Origin: an uncultured Collinsella sp. | GTDB taxonomy: Bacteria > Actinomycetota > Coriobacteriia > Coriobacteriales > Coriobacteriaceae | Reading direction: 5' to 3' | Length of the DNA stretch: 10,825 nt | Assembly (NCBI GenBank): GCA_900545555.1 | Contig: UQZI01000072.1 | Span: forward strand, 1 to 10,825 | In this document: in pieces, positions 7,144 through 10,825 of the stretch | Numbering within the stretch: position 1 is the first letter of the stretch | Layout of the letters: the number at the start of each line of letters is the position of its first letter | Program-made: the position numbers and the translations under genes | Notes under the pieces: generated by a model | Told to the model about the DNA's origin: nothing | What the model saw: the letters and a program-made list of their open reading frames with translations, nothing else | Databases searched by the model: none

Positions 7144-8481
7144 ATGGAACTCAAATCGTGTACCTACGCAACCGTCACCACGCTGGGCGATTTTGGCCCC
7201 TGGATCAGCAAGGTCGTACTCGACCTGCCCTGTACCGTGCGCGCCAACGACGTGAACGAGCACACGTTCAATATCTACTGTGCCCGCCACGAACGCGCCG
7301 GCGAGGTCCTGATGCGCAAGGAGCACGGCGCCGATCACGCGGCACCCTCCGTGGGCTACGTGCCGGTGCTCGCCGCCTACCCCTGTGATGAGAACGGCCA
7401 GCGCCTGCCCAAGGGCACACACGTAGCGCTCGAGACGCCCGAGGTGCGTCTCACCAAAGAGATCGAGGGTGGCGTGCTGGGTTCGCGCTATATAGAGAAC
7501 CGCCTGCGCGTGACGCAGCTTGTGGCGCTCCCGGGCGAAGACGGCGACGACCCCACCGCGGGCCTCGTCTTCGATCGCAGCCGCGGCGACATCTGTCCCG
7601 CGCTCAAGGGCTGGCATAACGCCGTGCAGCAGACGCCCGTCGACGGCATCGCGCTCGAGTACGGCTATTTTGAGCCGAGCTTTGAGCCCGCTGACTCCGC
7701 GCTCTTCAACCCGTTTGCTCCCAAGGACACGCCCGCCGTCGAAAAGGCGCCGCTGATCGTGTACCTGCACGGCGCCGGCGAGGGCAAGGGCGCCACGCAG
7801 GGCGAAGGCGTCACGCGTGCCTACACCGGCAACCGCGTGACAGCGCTCTCGCAAAAACAAATCCAGCGCTACTTTGGCGGCTTTGCCTGGGTGCTCGTGC
7901 CGCAGTCGCCCACGTTTTGGATGGACAACGGCGTCGAGCAGCTCGGTCGCTCCAACCAGAGCATCTACTCCCCCGTGCTCAAGGCGCTCATCGACGAGTT
8001 TGTCGCCGAGCATGCCGACCGCATCGACACCGATCGCATCGTGGTCGCCGGCCTTTCCAACGGCGGCTTTATGACCCTGCGCCTGTGCGCCGACTACCCC
8101 GATTTCTTCGCTGCGGGCCTTCCCTGCTGCGCGCCGTGGTACAACGCCACGGACGAGGACGTGGCCGCACTCTCCAAGACGCCGCTGTGGTTTACGCACT
8201 CCAAGGGCGACGAGCTCGTGTGCCCGCAGCAGACGGTGCTGCCGTTGTTCGCGCGCTTGCGCGGGGCGGGCGCCAACGTGCACCTCACCTACTTTAGCCA
8301 TGTCGAGGACCTGACCGGCGTGTATCGCGAAGCCGATGGCTCGGCCAAGAAGACGTTCAACCACGGCGTGTGGATCCACCAGTTCAACGACCTGTGTTAT
8401 CAAGACTTCGACGGGGGCAACGTACTCATCGACGGCGAGCCGGTGGGCTGCTGGGAGTGGTCGGCCAGGGTCGAGAGGTAG
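7144..8481 (+). CDS. Alpha/beta-hydrolase, esterase/prolyl-oligopeptidase type
   Basis: This 445-residue serine hydrolase has an N-terminal beta-rich region (about 1-190), probably the Ig-like domain seen ahead of some esterases, and a C-terminal alpha/beta-hydrolase fold. Catalytic landmarks are an oxyanion-type YLHGAG (207-212), the nucleophile elbow GLSNGG with Ser305, a candidate acid D356 in SKGDELV and a candidate His407 in FNHGVW. The triad order fits the family; assigning the individual residues is inference. No signal peptide is present. The ATG has an excellent ribosome site, AAAGGAG, 6 bases upstream (7131-7137). It is divergent from the PTS gene and shares its control region, so it probably belongs to the same pathway, perhaps removing acyl esters from an imported glycoside. 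It could equally be a peptidase-like hydrolase of unrelated function. Confidence 0.83.
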   Translation: MELKSCTYATVTTLGDFGPWISKVVLDLPCTVRANDVNEHTFNIYCARHERAGEVLMRKEHGADHAAPSVGYVPVLAAYPCDENGQRLPKGTHVALETPEVRLTKEIEGGVLGSRYIENRLRVTQLVALPGEDGDDPTAGLVFDRSRGDICPALKGWHNAVQQTPVDGIALEYGYFEPSFEPADSALFNPFAPKDTPAVEKAPLIVYLHGAGEGKGATQGEGVTRAYTGNRVTALSQKQIQRYFGGFAWVLVPQSPTFWMDNGVEQLGRSNQSIYSPVLKALIDEFVAEHADRIDTDRIVVAGLSNGGFMTLRLCADYPDFFAAGLPCCAPWYNATDEDVAALSKTPLWFTHSKGDELVCPQQTVLPLFARLRGAGANVHLTYFSHVEDLTGVYREADGSAKKTFNHGVWIHQFNDLCYQDFDGGNVLIDGEPVGCWEWSARVER

Positions 8482-8491
8482 CCGTCCCAGC

Positions 8492-8614
8492 GCGGGGACC
8501 GGGGCTTAGCTTTGCAAACGTCCTCGGGCATGCATGGGTCGGCGCTTTGCGCTTCGCGCTGCGCCGGCCCATGCCCCCTGCGGAATGTTTGCAAAGCTAA
8601 GCCCCGGTCCCCGC
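8492..8614. repeat. Nested palindrome with perfect 28-bp arms
   Basis: The arms 8492-8519 and 8587-8614 are exact reverse complements over 28 bases. Inside, 8532-8545 pairs with 8561-8574 with one G.T pair, and GCGC-TTC-GCGC (8549-8559) closes the tip. The whole block starts 11 bases after the alpha/beta-hydrolase stop codon and would form a very stable cruciform or RNA hairpin. It lacks the U-run of a standard terminator and contains no ORF of note. It may be a REP/MITE-like repeat acting as a transcription boundary. The remaining 8615-8743 holds only a weak candidate promoter for the next gene. Confidence 0.85.
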
Positions 8615-8743
8615 TGCATTGCCATTGTCGTTAGCCCTGGCCGGGCGCTTCCGGCGGGCCGCCGGGTCGGTGGCGATGGGGGCGTGGGTCCCGTCTTGCC
8701 TTGCGCGTAACTGGCTGAAAAGATCTTGGTTGGAGCTGTTCTT

Positions 8744-10255
8744 GTGTCTCGGAATTTAACTCGAGTGATTGTTACTACTGATATGGAAGTCGATGATATG
8801 AACTCTCTGGTTCATTTGTCTCTGTATCTTAATTTGCTCGACGTGCAGGCTGTGGTGTACACGGCTTCGCAGTATCACTTTCTTGGCGATGGCTTCCATA
8901 CACTGGGCGAGGTGAACCCGCATTGGCGCACCAAAGGCGTGCGCTCCTATACCTGGGACGTCGTTCCGCACGAGCCCGACCCCGAAGCTGGCTCGCTCAT
9001 GGAGTACCGCCCATTCCCCGAGGGTTGGATCGAAAGCCTGTGGAGCAACGAGTATTCGGACGCTTGGCCCACGCTTAACGCCAACGCCGCTGCCGCCGGC
9101 GAGCCGTCCTTCCCCACGCCCGCGCAGATGATCGAGCGCACCTATGTGGGCAACGTTGCCTTTGAGGGCGACGTTCGCGAGGAGACGCCCGGCTCGCACG
9201 TCATCGCCCGCGCCATCATGGACGACGACCCGCGCACGCTGTGGCTCCTCTCCTGGGGCGGCATGAATACTATCGTCCGCGCGCTCATGTCCATAGCCGA
9301 GCAATGGCGGAACACGCCCGAGTGGGACGCCGTGCGCGAGCGCGTGTACAAGAAGGTTCGCGTGATGGGTGTTGCCGATGGCGTGGGCCAGGACAACTCA
9401 TGGCTCGACCATGGGCGCGAGCTCTTTCCCAAGCTCGTCTTTTGGCGTGTGCCCTATATGTATGGCGGCTATGTCGACGCCAAGACGGCTCAGCCCGATA
9501 CGCTGCCGCTGTTTAAGGCTCCTTGGCCTGCACAGAACCTCACGCAGGGCAACGGCCCCTTCATGGCGCGCTATATGCTCTATGGCGATGGCAAGGTCTA
9601 CGAAAACGAGCCCGAGCGCTTTCAGTTTGGCAAGCATGCCCGTCTGGATTGGGGTCTGGAAGGCATGCCCGCGATGCAGTTTGAGCGCGGCGACTTTATG
9701 GCCGAAGGTGACAGCATGACCTATATTCCGCTGCTGCCGTTTGGCCTGCGCGGTATCGACGACCGCGGCTTCGACACACTGCTCGGCCGCATGTTTCTTG
9801 ATGGGCATCCTGATGCAAACGCGCCCGCCGGTTTTGCCGCTATCAGCACGCCCGCAGACGACAATCCCAATCCCTACCTGCGCGCTTATCAGGAAGACTT
9901 TGCCGCCCGCGCGCAATGGTGTGCCCACGATCCGGCAGTCTGCTCGCATCCGGCGTATGTTGTCGAGGTTACGGCCGACCGTAGCGCCGCTGCTAGCGAG
10001 CGCGTCGCCCTTGCAGCGACGATTGTCGACCCCGACGACCGCGGCTTCGACGCACATTGGGATGTCGCCGTGGGCCCGTCGAGCTATGCGGGCGCCCAAG
10101 ATCTGTCGCTTTGGCAAGAATGCACGGTGGACACCGCCTTCGTCGTGCCCGCCGACGCACGACCAGGCGACCGCTTCGTGCTCACCCTCAGCGTGCAGAC
10201 GCGCGCCGAGCGCCCCTGCACCCGCTACGCCCAGGTTGCCGTGACCGTCGCGTAG
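8744..10255 (+). CDS. DUF1593/Sde182-like protein, nucleoside-hydrolase-like fold
   Basis: This 503-residue protein resembles the Sde182 'cellulose-binding' group: an N-terminal nucleoside-hydrolase-like domain (about 1-395) and a C-terminal beta domain (about 405-503). The opening RVIVTTDMEVDDMNS (7-21) carries the Asp cluster (D13, D17, D18) that in nucleoside hydrolases binds calcium; LLSWGGMNT (168-176) and GVADGVGQDNSWL (209-221) are further family landmarks. Chemical function is not established for the family. I chose GTG 8744 because GGAG (8732-8735) lies 8 bases upstream; the in-frame TTG at 8726 has no good ribosome site. A weak promoter, TTGCCT (8696) with a 17-bp spacer to AAAGAT (8719), precedes it. 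There is no signal peptide, although family members are often secreted, so this copy should be cytoplasmic. Its first ~100 bases are much richer in A/T than the rest. Confidence 0.8.
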   Translation: MSRNLTRVIVTTDMEVDDMNSLVHLSLYLNLLDVQAVVYTASQYHFLGDGFHTLGEVNPHWRTKGVRSYTWDVVPHEPDPEAGSLMEYRPFPEGWIESLWSNEYSDAWPTLNANAAAAGEPSFPTPAQMIERTYVGNVAFEGDVREETPGSHVIARAIMDDDPRTLWLLSWGGMNTIVRALMSIAEQWRNTPEWDAVRERVYKKVRVMGVADGVGQDNSWLDHGRELFPKLVFWRVPYMYGGYVDAKTAQPDTLPLFKAPWPAQNLTQGNGPFMARYMLYGDGKVYENEPERFQFGKHARLDWGLEGMPAMQFERGDFMAEGDSMTYIPLLPFGLRGIDDRGFDTLLGRMFLDGHPDANAPAGFAAISTPADDNPNPYLRAYQEDFAARAQWCAHDPAVCSHPAYVVEVTADRSAAASERVALAATIVDPDDRGFDAHWDVAVGPSSYAGAQDLSLWQECTVDTAFVVPADARPGDRFVLTLSVQTRAERPCTRYAQVAVTVA

Positions 10256-10330
10256 CAAGCAGCGAGGCCACATTCGGCAAGGACTGTCCCCAAGTGCCGG
10301 CACAAAAGGAACGTCCCCAAATGCCAAAAT

Positions 10331-10471
10331 GACGAGGGTGGATGATCTCCCACTTTAAGCCCGCACACAGGCCAAAAATGGCAGATTATCCACCCTCATT
10401 TTGGGTCCCCTGGGAACGCATGGGGCACTCATTGGGGACGTACTTAAATGACCAGTCAAACAAGAACGTCC
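10331..10471. repeat. Compound dyad repeat, copy B, interrupted by the IS110 element
   Basis: This is the second copy of the 3526-3675 repeat. Arms 10334-10348 and 10383-10397 pair over 15 bp with one G.T pair; the shared loop contains CACTTTAAGCCCGCA. The last unit, GGGGACGTACTT (10434-10445) against AAGAACGTCC (10462-10471), lacks the final CC and right flank seen in copy A, because unrelated sequence begins at 10472. Just upstream, 10256-10330 holds further short GTCCCCAA motifs and no gene. Confidence 0.8.
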
Positions 10472-10487
10472 ATTACAGTCGAAATTG

Positions 10488-10665
10488 TCAGCCCGGGACC
10501 GTCTCGGGCTACGATTGAGGCGCGCCCAGAACGGGCCGCCGACCGGGCGCCCGCGCACGGCCGAACGTCCCTGCCCCCGAGAGGGCCCGTTGGGTGCTGC
10601 CGGCGCGGGACGCGCCGCCCCCGACGGCTGATAGGAAAGTGCCGGGCAGGCGCCGCGGCTGGTAA
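10488..10665 (+). ncRNA. Candidate IS110 bridge RNA with readable target guides
   Basis: The fold was drawn by hand. A 5' hairpin pairs AGCCCGGGA (10490-10498) with the segment ending CTCGGGCT (10502-10510), including one G.U pair. A second stem pairs 10550-10561 with 10599-10609, 11 bp with bulged A10557. It encloses an internal loop whose tip hairpin is GCCC/GGGC (10573-10576, 10583-10586). The loop's 5' side carries GAACGTCC (10563-10570), identical to the DNA left of the insertion (10464-10471). Its 3' side carries CGTTGGG (10588-10594), complementary to CCCAACG of the intact target in repeat copy A (3673-3679). A third bulged stem follows (10612-10620 with 10644-10653, or alternatively 10621-10628 with 10652-10658) and would be the donor loop. 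The length of roughly 178 nt is close to that known for the IS621 bridge RNA. Exact ends and donor guides are not resolved. Confidence 0.75.
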
Positions 10666-10688
10666 TGTGAGTGCCTAGGGGGAGGCCA

Positions 10689-10709
10689 TCCGGTCGAACG
10701 ACTACCGGA
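10689..10709 (+). promoter_or_regulatory. Hairpin abutting the transposase ribosome site
   Basis: TCCGGT (10689-10694) and ACCGGA (10704-10709) form a perfect 6-bp stem with a 9-nt loop. Its last base is the first base of the AAGGA ribosome site (10709-10713). The stem could dampen transposase translation. Confidence 0.4.
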
Positions 10710-10720
10710 AGGATACCACC

Positions 10721-10825
10721 GTGAAAGCGCCATCCACCAGGCCCGCGGCCGTGCTCGGCCTGGACGTCGGCAAGTCATCGCACTGGGCCTGCCTGATCGA
10801 CCGCGACGGGGAGGTGCTGGCCAGC
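10721..10825 (+). CDS. IS110-family DEDD transposase (3' partial)
   Basis: Only the first 35 codons are inside the window. The segment VLGLDVGKSSHWACLID (11-27) is the typical opening strand of the RuvC-like DEDD domain of IS110 transposases, and D15 would be the first catalytic Asp. The GTG start is supported by AAGGA (10709-10713) 7 bases upstream. The rest, including the C-terminal catalytic Ser domain, lies beyond the window, so whether the gene is intact cannot be judged. The enzyme is expected to work with the RNA proposed at 10488-10665. Confidence 0.85.
   Translation, partial: MKAPSTRPAAVLGLDVGKSSHWACLIDRDGEVLAS

Larger units (their letters stand above)
10472..10825 (+). mobile_element. 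IS110-family insertion sequence, left end (3' part outside window)
   Basis: The left boundary is inferred where copy B of the dyad repeat stops matching copy A. From there 249 bp of structured non-coding DNA precede a DEDD-transposase start. IS110-group elements carry their bridge RNA in this position and lack typical long terminal inverted repeats, which agrees with what is seen. The boundary could be off by one or two bases because the core nucleotides are shared by target and element. Confidence 0.8.

Noticed and set aside
7051..8403. 450-codon minus-strand ORF opposite the alpha/beta-hydrolase
   Set aside because: It runs across the regulatory region and the real gene; the plus strand has the GLSNGG elbow and AAAGGAG ribosome site, the minus strand has neither.
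9398..10327. 309-codon minus-strand ORF opposite the DUF1593 gene
   Set aside because: It is an antisense shadow running into the repeat region; no recognisable motif.
10448..10678. 76-codon plus-strand ORF in the IS110 left end
   Set aside because: It overlaps the structured bridge-RNA segment, is Arg/Pro/Gly-rich and has no ribosome site; structure explains the region better.

Overview
The window is high-GC bacterial DNA with G/C-ending codons, strong AAGG/GGAG ribosome sites and GC-rich intergenic dyad repeats carrying GTCCCC motifs. Together with a sugar-PTS/glycosidase gene set, this fits a gut Coriobacteriia genome, most likely Collinsella. That assignment is inference from sequence style; no marker gene is present.

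Layout: (1) 1-2528 (+), the 3' part of a large GH106-like glycoside hydrolase, closed by a clear intrinsic terminator. (2) 2642-3496 (+), an RpiR/MurR-family phosphosugar-sensing regulator. (3) 3526-3675, a compound dyad repeat (copy A) between converging genes. (4) 3700-5013 (-), a GH140/DUF4038 apiosidase-like enzyme with its own candidate promoter, downstream of (5) 5240-6661 (-), a glucose/beta-glucoside-superfamily PTS EIIBC permease without a IIA domain. (6) 6662-7143, an AT-rich divergent control region with twelve TAAAC/GTTTA elements, including two perfect palindromes. (7) 7144-8481 (+), a cytoplasmic alpha/beta-hydrolase (esterase/peptidase type). (8) 8492-8614, a nested palindrome with perfect 28-bp arms. 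(9) 8744-10255 (+), a DUF1593/Sde182-like nucleoside-hydrolase-fold protein. (10) 10331-10471, repeat copy B, interrupted by (11) the left end of an IS110-family element running off the window, with the first 35 codons of its DEDD transposase.

The genes read as an intracellular glycoside-catabolism locus. The PTS permease would import and phosphorylate a sugar or glycoside, the RpiR protein would sense a phosphosugar, and the hydrolases and esterase, which show no signal peptides where the N-terminus is visible, would dismantle the substrate in the cytoplasm. The apiosidase-like and rhamnosidase-like families suggest a plant-derived glycoside, but the substrate cannot be read from sequence.

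The most striking observation is in the IS110 left end. The non-coding 10488-10665 stretch can be folded by hand into a bridge-RNA shape: a 5' hairpin followed by two bulged-stem loops. The first loop carries two short segments in the arrangement expected of target guides. One is identical to the DNA left of the insertion point. The other is complementary to the right half of the uninterrupted target, which is preserved in repeat copy A at 3666-3679. The element therefore appears to be guided into this genome's own dyad repeat.
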